From Clostridia bacterium (lineage in GTDB: Bacteria > Bacillota > Clostridia > UBA1381 > UBA9506): 64,000 nucleotides of DNA. The notes below the pieces were generated by a model that was not told the DNA's origin, searched no databases, and worked only from the letters and a program-made list of their open reading frames with translations. Shown here piece by piece: positions 1 through 7,019 of this stretch. The stretch spans positions 62,001 to 126,000 of the forward strand of contig JAFQJE010000007.1 of NCBI GenBank assembly GCA_017415145.1, given 5' to 3'. Every line of letters starts with the position of its first letter. Positions within the stretch are counted from its first letter, which is position 1. Position numbers and translations under genes: made by a program.

Positions 1-132
1 GAAAAGTCAATTTCAGACAAATTGCGTTCAACTCTCGGTATTGGTCCTAAGGTTTGTTTGGTTAATCCCAAATCCATTGAGCGTTCAGAGGGTAAAGCAA
101 AACGTGTAATTGATAAAAGAAAATTAAAATAA
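1..132 (+). CDS. Phenylacetate-CoA ligase-like protein, C-terminal end (partial)
   Basis: The window opens inside a plus-strand frame of 43 codons that ends with TAA at 130-132. The residues ([12 protein letters not shown], then [14 protein letters not shown]) match the C-terminal mini-domain of phenylacetate-CoA ligase (PaaK family), in which a lysine-rich tail closes the adenylation site. The family forms aryl-acetyl-CoA from arylacetate, ATP and CoA. The next gene, 16 bp downstream, encodes an ACT-domain protein, a pairing common in Clostridia, where it often accompanies indolepyruvate:ferredoxin oxidoreductase genes. Only the tail is visible, so the substrate cannot be judged. Confidence 0.75.
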   Translation, partial: EKSISDKLRSTLGIGPKVCLVNPKSIERSEGKAKRVIDKRKLK

Positions 133-148
133 GAAAGGAAGAACCACT

Positions 149-571
149 ATGTTTATTAAACAGCTTTCTATCTTTGTTGAGAACAAATTCGGAAGACTTG
201 AGGCAATTATTGATGCTCTGTCAAAAGCAGATATTAACTTGCGTGCTCTTTCTCTGGCCGAAGCGGCTGACTATGGCGTTCTCCGTGTTATCGTAAATGA
301 TGCTGAAAAAGCAAAAAAGGCACTAAATGATATCGGAGTTATCGCAAAAATTACCGACGTTGTTGCAGTTTTCTTGGATGACCGTGCAGGCGGACTGGCT
401 TCTGTCCTTTCTATTTTGAAAAATGCCGAGATCAGTATTGAATATATGTATGCATTCTTAGGCAGAACAGAAGGAAAAGCCCTGATGGTACTAAAAGCAG
501 ACGATGAAGCAAAAACAGAAAAAGTCTTAACAGACAACGATATTCCAATGCTTAGTCAGGAAGATATCTAA
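149..571 (+). CDS. Tandem ACT-domain protein
   Basis: A 140-residue protein with two ACT folds, about residues 2-65 and 68-135. The first starts with KQLSIFVENKFGRL, the typical first strand and turn of an amino-acid-binding ACT domain, and the second repeats the pattern at VVAVFLDDRAGGLASV. No catalytic domain is attached, so it is probably a small ligand-binding regulator. An AAGGAAG ribosome site precedes the ATG. It is co-transcribed with the paaK-like gene upstream. ACT proteins in this position are inferred to sense an amino acid, probably aromatic or branched-chain, and to modulate the ligase or its partner oxidoreductase. The transcript ends at the hairpin at 581-613. Confidence 0.85.
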   Translation: MFIKQLSIFVENKFGRLEAIIDALSKADINLRALSLAEAADYGVLRVIVNDAEKAKKALNDIGVIAKITDVVAVFLDDRAGGLASVLSILKNAEISIEYMYAFLGRTEGKALMVLKADDEAKTEKVLTDNDIPMLSQEDI

Positions 572-580
572 TAAAGCAAT

Positions 581-613
581 AAAAAGGTGTGTCGCATTGC
601 GACACACCTTTTT
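581..613. terminator. Bidirectional intrinsic terminator
   Basis: A perfect 15-bp stem (AAAAAGGTGTGTCGC and its complement) around an ATT loop. It has A-runs on the left and T-runs on the right, so it can end transcription from both the ACT gene and the convergent acyl-CoA synthetase gene. Confidence 0.9.
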
Positions 614-618
614 ATTTA

Positions 619-2910
619 TTAAAGCTTATTTCTTATAATTTTACCGCTTGTTGTTTTTGGAAGTTCATCACGGAACTCAACAATTCTGGGATATTTGTAA
701 GGAGCCGTGTGCTCTTTTACATAGGTCTGAATTTCTTTCTTTAATTCCTCTGAAGGCATGGTATCCTTGGTAAGCACAATACTTGCCTTAACAACCTGTC
801 CACGAACAGGGTCAGGTGCTGCAGACACGCCACATTCCACAACGTAAGGAAGCTCCATAATAACACTTTCAATTTCGAAAGGTCCGATTCTGTAGCCTGA
901 TGACTTGATAACGTCATCAACTCTACCTACATAGTAATAGAATCCATCCTCATCACGATAGGCAACATCGCCTGTATGGTACATTCCATCATGCCAAACC
1001 GATTTTGTTTTTTCTTCGTCTTTATAGTAACCCTTAAATAATCCGCAGGGAACTTTTTTGTCTGTACGGATAACAATTTCACCGTTTTCACCTGTTTTAA
1101 CAGGATTGCCGTCAGCATCAACCAAATCTACATCATAAAGTGGAACAGGTTTACCCATAGCACCAAGTTTAAATGTATCGCCGCAAAGGTGACCGATTAC
1201 GCAGGTGGTTTCTGTCTGACCGAAGCCTTCCATAATACGGAGTCCCAATTGTGACTCAATCTGACGGAATACTTCAGGATTAAGTGCCTCGCCTGCCGTT
1301 GTTGTGTGCTGAACTGATGACATATCGTACTTTGTAATGTCCTCTTTTATGAGCATACGATACATGGTCGGCGGTGCACAGAAGGTTGTGATTTTGTATT
1401 TTGCAAACATAGGTAATATGTCTGCCGCATCAAACTTGTCAAAATCATATACGAATATTGCTGCCTCACATAACCACTGACCATAAATCTTACCCCAGGC
1501 AGCTTTTGCCCAGCCTGAGTCTGAGATTGTAAGGTGCAGACCTTCGGGGTCAACGCAGTGCCAGTAGTTCGCTGTGTGGAAATGTCCCAAGGGATATTTA
1601 TAGCTGTGAAGTGCCATTTTGGGATTGCCTGTTGTACCTGATGTGAAGTACATAAGCATATCATCGCCACCACAGGGAGCATCTTCGCGTCGCTCATATA
1701 CATCAGAAAATCTCTTAACCTCTTCGTCAAGATTTCTCCAGCCAGTGCGCTCACCATTTGCAATAAGCTTGTGCTTTAAGGTATCAATACCCTTTGCGCC
1801 CTCGTCTGCCTCTTCACACATTACGCCCTGAGCACTGCAGATTATTGCACTTACTTCTGCCGCTTCAAAGCGGTACTTGTAGTCATGAGCCTTTAAGAGG
1901 TTTGAAGCAGGGATTGCAACTGCACCAATCTTGTGAAGTGCTAAGAGTGATATCCAGAACTGGTAGTTACGGCGGAGAACAAGCATAACCTTGTCACCAC
2001 GTTTAATACCCAATGATTCAAAGTAGTTTGCATATCTTGCAGACTCACGTTTTAAGTCATTAAATGTAAATCTCTTTTCTGACTTGTCATTTGCAACGTG
2101 TAAGAGCGCTAGTCTTTCAGGCTCTTTGTCTGCAATTGCATCAATAATATCGAATGCGAAGTTGAATTTTTCTGTATTTTTAAAGTCAATTGCTGTAAGA
2201 CGACCATTTTCATCAACTGTTGTGTCAATGAAATTATGGTAGAGTCTGCCAGGCTTTCTGTGAACGCGAACAACCTTACCCTTGTTGGGATGCTTTTTCT
2301 CATCAATTGCCGCTTCACCCTTGCCGCCTGCCAAAACAATAGCATAAAACTCCATATCTTGTCCCCCTACGGCAATCATACCGTGAGGTGTTGATGAGTC
2401 GTAATAGATAGAGTCGCCAGGTCCTAAAACTTCTGTGTGGCTACCTATTTGAATTTTCATCTGACCTGAAATGACAATATCCAATTCCTGACCATTGTGG
2501 GCAGTAAGTTCTATTGCTTTTCTTTCTGCATCAGCATCATATTTACACTGAACGTAAAGAGGCTCTGAAACTCTGTCACGAAAATCCCCTGCAAGACCAT
2601 GGTAAACCATACCGTGTGCCTTCTGGATAACCGCACCCTGTCCTGCACGTGTAACTGTGTAGTGTTTAAGTTTAGGACTGCTACCTTCAATAATATCAGT
2701 AACGTTGACGTGAAAAGCAAGGGCACATCTGTAAATAAAGGCAAAACTTAGGTCGTGGTCGCCCGCTTCACAGGCAGCATACTCGGAAACGCTAACGCCC
2801 GTCAATTTTGCCATTGTTTCTTTTGAGATGCCCTCAATGTGACGAAGCTCACGAATACGTGAGGCAACTTCACCGATTTTTAAGTCAAGGCCTGTCATCT
2901 GTTCATCCAT
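619..2910 (-). CDS. HTH-cupin-acyl-CoA synthetase fusion (AMP-binding enzyme)
   Basis: A 763-residue protein with three parts: an XRE-type helix-turn-helix (about residues 8-60), a cupin barrel (about 125-200, HxP..H-like positions around TPHGMI) and a full acyl-CoA synthetase (about 240-763). The ligase shows the P-loop signature YFTSGTTGNPKMA, the GFGQTETT motif, the YHTGD motif and hinge, and the C-terminal catalytic lysine in PKTTSGKIIR. It should activate a carboxylic acid to its CoA thioester. The ATG at 2910 has an AAAGGA site 8 nt upstream; a GTG at 2931 is in frame but poorly placed. The HTH-cupin front resembles stand-alone MerR/XRE-cupin regulators, so the protein may both sense a ligand and catalyse. 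A T-box leader precedes it, which is unusual for this enzyme class. The substrate is unknown. Confidence 0.88.
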   Translation of the reverse strand: MDEQMTGLDLKIGEVASRIRELRHIEGISKETMAKLTGVSVSEYAACEAGDHDLSFAFIYRCALAFHVNVTDIIEGSSPKLKHYTVTRAGQGAVIQKAHGMVYHGLAGDFRDRVSEPLYVQCKYDADAERKAIELTAHNGQELDIVISGQMKIQIGSHTEVLGPGDSIYYDSSTPHGMIAVGGQDMEFYAIVLAGGKGEAAIDEKKHPNKGKVVRVHRKPGRLYHNFIDTTVDENGRLTAIDFKNTEKFNFAFDIIDAIADKEPERLALLHVANDKSEKRFTFNDLKRESARYANYFESLGIKRGDKVMLVLRRNYQFWISLLALHKIGAVAIPASNLLKAHDYKYRFEAAEVSAIICSAQGVMCEEADEGAKGIDTLKHKLIANGERTGWRNLDEEVKRFSDVYERREDAPCGGDDMLMYFTSGTTGNPKMALHSYKYPLGHFHTANYWHCVDPEGLHLTISDSGWAKAAWGKIYGQWLCEAAIFVYDFDKFDAADILPMFAKYKITTFCAPPTMYRMLIKEDITKYDMSSVQHTTTAGEALNPEVFRQIESQLGLRIMEGFGQTETTCVIGHLCGDTFKLGAMGKPVPLYDVDLVDADGNPVKTGENGEIVIRTDKKVPCGLFKGYYKDEEKTKSVWHDGMYHTGDVAYRDEDGFYYYVGRVDDVIKSSGYRIGPFEIESVIMELPYVVECGVSAAPDPVRGQVVKASIVLTKDTMPSEELKKEIQTYVKEHTAPYKYPRIVEFRDELPKTTSGKIIRNKL

Positions 2911-2962
2911 TTTATCAATTCCTTTCATCACGGGACGAATAAAGCTTGCTGTCGCTTACATT

Positions 2963-3228
2963 AAAAAACGCCCCAAAGAGATATTCTTTGAGACGAGATA
3001 TTTCCCGCGGTACCACTCAAATTGTGTAAATACACCACTTCAGACGCTAACACGCCCTATGCACTAACGCAGCCTTCTCGGAAAGGGTCTACTTGCAAAG
3101 ATGCTTTCTTCCTTTCAGCTCAGGAGCTACAACTCTGTCGTCTGCCTTATTGACTCGCACCAACCGCCAATTCTCTCAAAGGTTTCGTGATAGAGCACTC
3201 TCCGTCAACGCTTTTTTGTATGAAATTA
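2963..3228 (-). promoter_or_regulatory. T-box riboswitch leader of the acyl-CoA synthetase gene
   Basis: Read on the minus strand, the region has the T-box order. Stem I carries an AGAG/AGTG-type loop-E segment and a distal GGCGGTTGGTGC loop. The conserved T-box core GTGGTACCGCGGG lies at about 3017-3004, followed by a terminator (11-bp stem, six T) at 2995-2963. The specifier, by alignment to the 'codon, purine, CTCC' pattern, falls at 3130-3128 and reads GTA (Val), but the loop is short and the register is uncertain (UGU one base over). The leader begins just after a strong promoter and ends about 50 nt before the HTH-cupin-ligase start. Uncharged tRNA binding should permit read-through. 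Confidence 0.85.
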
Positions 3229-3233
3229 TTGTC

Positions 3234-3262
3234 ATAATACCACAAATACACCGATTTGTCAA
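3234..3262 (-). promoter_or_regulatory. Sigma-A promoter of the T-box leader
   Basis: Minus-strand TTGACA at 3262-3257 and TATTAT at 3239-3234 with a 17-bp spacer. Transcription should start near 3227, exactly at the beginning of the T-box stem I. Confidence 0.85.
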
Positions 3263-3325
3263 CATTTTTGAAAAAAAATATACTCAACCGAAAAAAATGT
3301 GATACAATATATATGGGTGATTATT

Positions 3326-3682
3326 ATGGTATTGATAGTTTGCACGGATACTTCAGGCGGAATGTCATTTAACAACCGCAGACTGAGCCGTGATGAAGAG
3401 GTAATAAAAAGAATAAAAAATCTTGCACCAAAGCTCTACATCAACGCATATTCTAAAGATTTATTTCCAGAGGCAACGGAAGGTTTAGGAGATGTTTATT
3501 TTGCAGAATTAGATTTGCCCGACTGCGTTCCTGATGAGATTTATCTTTTTAACTGGAACAGGTTATATCCCAAGGACTTAACATTTACTATTGATTTAAA
3601 CAACTACAAGCTTTTGTCAACGGAAGATTTTCGTGGTTCATCCCACGAAAAAATTACACTCAGCCATTACAGGAGGAAATAA
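3326..3682 (+). CDS. Conserved small protein of unknown function next to nuclease gene
   Basis: A 118-residue soluble protein from the ATG at 3326, which follows a weak GGTGA site; an earlier in-frame start at 3299 lacks a ribosome site. The N-terminus (LIVCTDTSGGMSFNNRRLSRDE) is highly conserved in a small clostridial family I recognise, sometimes labelled 'ribonuclease Z' by name transfer, although it lacks the HxHxDH metallo-beta-lactamase motif. The C-terminal half has an EIYLFNWNRLYP segment. It overlaps the ribosome site of the downstream nuclease lipoprotein (stop TAA directly abuts its ATG), so the two are translationally coupled. A related role is likely, but I cannot assign a function. 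Confidence 0.7.
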   Translation: MVLIVCTDTSGGMSFNNRRLSRDEEVIKRIKNLAPKLYINAYSKDLFPEATEGLGDVYFAELDLPDCVPDEIYLFNWNRLYPKDLTFTIDLNNYKLLSTEDFRGSSHEKITLSHYRRK

Positions 3683-4564
3683 ATGAAACGAATTTTATCA
3701 GTATTGCTTTGCAGTGCTTTGTGTATATCGCTGGTGTCCTGTACACCCATGAAAAATCTGAGCGTGCAAAAAACCTTAGAATACTACTCTTTAGATACAT
3801 TGCCTGAATATTCTGGAAAACCCTACGTTGCATTAAATGGCAACATTCCAAACCTTACAATAAGCCAAAAAGATTACACATCATACGAAGAATACTCCCC
3901 TTTAGATTTCTTGGGACGATGCGGCGAGTGTATTGCATCAATCGGTCATGATATTATGCCAACAGAAAAGCGTCAAAGCATAGGTTCTATAAAGCCCACA
4001 GGATGGCAGACTGCAAAGTATGATTTTGTAGACGGTAAATATCTTTATAACCGATGTCATTTAATCGGTTTTCAATTAACAGGGGAAAATGCCAATGAGT
4101 GCAACTTAATCACAGGCACACGGTCTATGAACACTCAAGGTATGCTACCCTTTGAAAACATGGTGGCGGACTATGTAAAAGAAACCAACAATCATGTTCT
4201 TTATCGTGTAACACCAGTCTACGAGGGTGACAACCTATTAGCATCCGGTGTCATTATGGAGGCATTATCTGTAGAAGACAAGGGTGCGGGAATTTCCTTT
4301 AACATTTACTGTTTTAATCGTGAACCCGGAGTTTTGATTGACTACAAAACAGGAAATAACCGACTTGATGAGGCTTATAAGGAAGACTTTTCCCAAAACC
4401 TAGGTGAATACGACTTTGTCATAAATATTGCATCAGACAAATTCCACCTTCCGCACTGCTCGGGCGTAACATCTATGAAAGCTACAAACAAAGAAGAATT
4501 TCGGGGAACAAGAAAAGAGTTAATACAAAAGGGATATAAACCCTGCGGTTCCTGTAAACCCTGA
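3683..4564 (+). CDS. Secreted DNA/RNA non-specific endonuclease lipoprotein
   Basis: A 293-residue protein with a lipoprotein signal (basic start, hydrophobic stretch, LVSC lipobox with Cys at about 20). The central domain (about 90-220) belongs to the EndA/NucA DNA/RNA non-specific endonuclease family. YNRCHLIGFQLTG replaces the DRGH catalytic segment, and NECNLITGTRSMN carries the metal-ligand Asn region. The last 50 residues form a second small domain (FHLPHCSGVTSM and PCGSCKP), a cysteine-containing module frequently appended to such nucleases in Firmicutes. The predicted product degrades nucleic acid at the cell surface. The ribosome site AGGAGG sits inside the end of the preceding gene. 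Catalytic activity is inferred from the family. Confidence 0.88.
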   Translation: MKRILSVLLCSALCISLVSCTPMKNLSVQKTLEYYSLDTLPEYSGKPYVALNGNIPNLTISQKDYTSYEEYSPLDFLGRCGECIASIGHDIMPTEKRQSIGSIKPTGWQTAKYDFVDGKYLYNRCHLIGFQLTGENANECNLITGTRSMNTQGMLPFENMVADYVKETNNHVLYRVTPVYEGDNLLASGVIMEALSVEDKGAGISFNIYCFNREPGVLIDYKTGNNRLDEAYKEDFSQNLGEYDFVINIASDKFHLPHCSGVTSMKATNKEEFRGTRKELIQKGYKPCGSCKP

Positions 4565-4641
4565 CGAATTACGATTTGAATTTGTTTATAGCCATAAGAT
4601 ATTATAATAAAATTGTCAAGAACAATCGTTGGCGGTGGATT

Positions 4642-4732
4642 ATGAAAAACATTTTGGCACAGCGATTAAAAGATTACAGACCTTTATAACGTTTCTTTAG
4701 ATTATTTAGCAGGCAGAACAGATAAAAAATAA
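4642..4732 (+). pseudogene. Remnant of an XRE-family HTH regulator (internal deletion)
   Basis: The ATG at 4642 begins MKNILAQRLKDYR, a typical first helix of small XRE regulators, and stops after 15 codons. In another frame, 4685-4732 encodes YNVSLDYLAGRTDKK and a stop, the standard end of the same domain. Everything between, including the recognition helices, is missing and the frame is shifted. This is best read as a regulator gene that lost its middle. The flanks look ordinary and a terminator follows directly. Confidence 0.75.
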
Positions 4733-4755
4733 AATCTCCCCAAAGGGGAGATTTT
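4731..4755. terminator. Bidirectional terminator
   Basis: An 11-bp perfect stem (AAAATCTCCCC and its complement, AAA loop) with A/T runs on both sides. It ends the asparagine-locus operon from the right and any read-through from the nuclease gene on the left. Confidence 0.88.
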
Positions 4756-5908
4756 ATTTTTTCAATTTTTCTTCCATTGCTTTTTTTAATTCTTCCACAT
4801 CACCTATGAGTTTCCCCTGAGCGTAGTCAGGCTTTCCGCCGCCTTTTCCTGAAAATTTTGCATTCAATTCTTTTACTATTTCTCTTACGTCTCGCTCTTT
4901 ACTTGCCACAACATACAAGTAGCCTTCCTCTGCTTCTGACAGTAAAATGCAAGTTTTTGCTCCTTGCTCCTGCAAGGAGTTCGCACAATGTCTTAATTCA
5001 TCGTATGTGAGGTTTTTAGTTATTGCATAAACGCTATCCCCTACATTTACAGGCTCAAGCTCTAAAAGTGCCAGACGTTTTGACATCTGTGCATTTTGAG
5101 TTTTCAGTGATAACAACTGTTCATTTTGCTTTACTACTGCGTCATTTACGGAAAATCTTGATGCAGAAAGTAGTCCCATAAGCTCTTTATTGGCTAAATT
5201 AAGAGAAGCGTAGTCTGAAAGTGCATTGATACCTGCAAGCATTTCAATTCTCGTGCCCTGCTTGTAGGAATACGCATTCACTATTTTGATTATGCCGATT
5301 TCTCCCGTACGGGCAACGTGCGGTGCACAACAGGCACAGGTGTCAATATCGCCTATTATGACAATTCTCGCATCATCGGAAAGCTCTATTTTACTGCGAA
5401 AATCAAGGTTTTCAAGTTCTTCCTTTGTAGGATATATTGCTTTAATTTCGAGATTTTTATAAATAGCCTGATTTGATAACAACTCAATACGTGCTATATC
5501 CTCTGCTGAAAGTGCCTTGTCAAGGTCGACTGTCATAAGTGTATCACTCATATGAAAGCCTACATTGGTACAATCAAAAAGTGTATGCGCTACACCCGAC
5601 ACTATATGCTCTCCAGAGTGACTCTGCATTCTGGAAAATCTCAGTTCCCAGTCAATAGCACACTCAACCTCTTTACCAACGGGAATTTCTTTATCTGTTG
5701 TATGAACTACAACACCGTTCTTTTCCTGAACATCAGTTACGGTGTTCCCGTCAATTGTGCCACAATCTGCACTTTGACCACCACCTTCGGGAAAAAACGC
5801 GGTTTTATCAAGGATAATTTCATATAAATTATCTTTCTTTCCACACGACACAACAGTCGCTGAAAATTCTTTGCAGTATGAATCATTTAAATATATCTTT
5901 TCTGTCAT
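4754..5908 (-). CDS. Alanyl-tRNA editing protein (AlaX-type with DHHA1 domain)
   Basis: A 384-residue stand-alone relative of the AlaRS C-terminal half. The N-terminal barrel (FFPEGGGQSAD) leads into the editing domain with the zinc motifs HSGEH and CxxxH-type CACCAPH. The C-terminus is a DHHA1 domain with the glycine motif SGKGGGKPDYAQG. Such proteins hydrolyse Ser-tRNA(Ala) or Gly-tRNA(Ala) in trans. The start at 5908 has an AGGTGA site that overlaps the stop of the asparaginase-family gene; an earlier in-frame start at 5932 would overlap that gene more. It is the last gene of the T-box-controlled operon, placing a mistranslation-correcting enzyme under the same signal as Asn-tRNA synthesis. 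Confidence 0.9.
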   Translation of the reverse strand: MTEKIYLNDSYCKEFSATVVSCGKKDNLYEIILDKTAFFPEGGGQSADCGTIDGNTVTDVQEKNGVVVHTTDKEIPVGKEVECAIDWELRFSRMQSHSGEHIVSGVAHTLFDCTNVGFHMSDTLMTVDLDKALSAEDIARIELLSNQAIYKNLEIKAIYPTKEELENLDFRSKIELSDDARIVIIGDIDTCACCAPHVARTGEIGIIKIVNAYSYKQGTRIEMLAGINALSDYASLNLANKELMGLLSASRFSVNDAVVKQNEQLLSLKTQNAQMSKRLALLELEPVNVGDSVYAITKNLTYDELRHCANSLQEQGAKTCILLSEAEEGYLYVVASKERDVREIVKELNAKFSGKGGGKPDYAQGKLIGDVEELKKAMEEKLKK

Positions 5909-5912
5909 TTTA

Positions 5913-6968
5913 TCACCTGTCAAAATATTCAAAATTGCATTCTGTGTGAATATATTCTTTTAAGCTTTCTTTATCATCAAAATATGAGTACGCAACTAAA
6001 AGCTTTGCATACGCCGCTTCGTTTGTCATACCATATAAAAAACCGATTCTTTTGCCATTTTCTGTCCTAAATTTAGAGATATCACTGACTGTGTGATAAA
6101 TTTCACCATAGTCCTTGGACGGTGCAAAAAAGCAGTCAACGCCCAACGCTGAGCACTTATCTATCAAATAAAGAATTGAGCGCTCTGAGGTCTTTTCTTC
6201 AACACAGGCAGTACCTGAATGATATGTGCCGTGCAAAATGGCAGAAAATCTTTTGTAATCGTATGCCCCATAGTTTATACCCACATAAGGGGTTATCATC
6301 AGGACGGAGTCTTTTAAGGTAAGCTTGTCTTTATCTATCATCACTCTTACCTTCTCACGCGGGAACACGCGGGAAATCTCGTTTATTTTTTCGCTATTGA
6401 TATTTGTAATATCTATAGCGCCTACACTGTGTAAATCCTCTGTATAGTTTTTACATTGTTCAAGTCTTGAGGCAATATGCAAAAGCATTCTGCCGTCAGA
6501 TATATTTTTGTACGCCACATATACATTGGGGACAATACCCTGACATATACATTCAACCGCTGCACGAAAGTTCGCATTACCATTTGTTTTGGGCAGTTCA
6601 AGACGGGCCTGAGCTGAAACTAAAAAAACGGGAATATCAGTATCTGCTAAAATCTGTGAAAAAAGTGCAGCGGAATACGCTAACGTGTCTGTCCCGTGTG
6701 CAAATAACACACCATCATAGTTGTCATTTTTTATGTGTTTTTTGTAAGTGTCAAGCACCCTGTTCCACTTATAAACAGTCAGGTTCTCACTCAATATGCA
6801 AAGGTTTTCTGTCATATTAAATTCTACGCAATCGCAATAGCGAGAATCAGATTTCTTAAAATTTTCTACAAGCTGCACTCCTGCTTTTTCACTGACTGAT
6901 AAAATGCCTTCATCATTCACTTCTGTACAAATAGTGCCGCCTACCAAAACTAACAAAATTTTCTTCAT
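5913..6968 (-). CDS. Asparaginase-family amidohydrolase (cytoplasmic)
   Basis: A 351-residue protein without signal peptide. The first catalytic Thr is in VGGTI (T12) and the second Thr-Asp pair is in AHGTDTLAY, the two hallmark sites of the L-asparaginase/GatD superfamily. The segment after SDGR, where E. coli-type enzymes show a TK motif carrying the catalytic Lys, reads instead HIASRLEQCKN, so substrate preference is uncertain. The known family reaction is release of ammonia from Asn or Gln. It lies in the same operon as AspRS-GatC, GatA and GatB, separated from gatB by a hairpin. An Asn-destroying enzyme under an Asn T-box is paradoxical, so an ammonia-donor role is possible (inference). 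Confidence 0.82.
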   Translation of the reverse strand: MKKILLVLVGGTICTEVNDEGILSVSEKAGVQLVENFKKSDSRYCDCVEFNMTENLCILSENLTVYKWNRVLDTYKKHIKNDNYDGVLFAHGTDTLAYSAALFSQILADTDIPVFLVSAQARLELPKTNGNANFRAAVECICQGIVPNVYVAYKNISDGRMLLHIASRLEQCKNYTEDLHSVGAIDITNINSEKINEISRVFPREKVRVMIDKDKLTLKDSVLMITPYVGINYGAYDYKRFSAILHGTYHSGTACVEEKTSERSILYLIDKCSALGVDCFFAPSKDYGEIYHTVSDISKFRTENGKRIGFLYGMTNEAAYAKLLVAYSYFDDKESLKEYIHTECNFEYFDR

Positions 6969-6986
6969 ATCTTCACCTATAACACA

Positions 6987-7010
6987 GCGGGAGTAATAAC
7001 TTACTCCCGC
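6987..7010 (-). other. Intra-operonic hairpin between gatB and the asparaginase-family gene
   Basis: A 10-bp perfect inverted repeat (GCGGGAGTAA, 4-nt loop, complement). No clean T-run follows on the minus strand (TGTGTTAT), so it is more likely a processing or partial-attenuation element than a full terminator. Confidence 0.6.
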
Positions 7011-7019
7011 CGCATTTTG

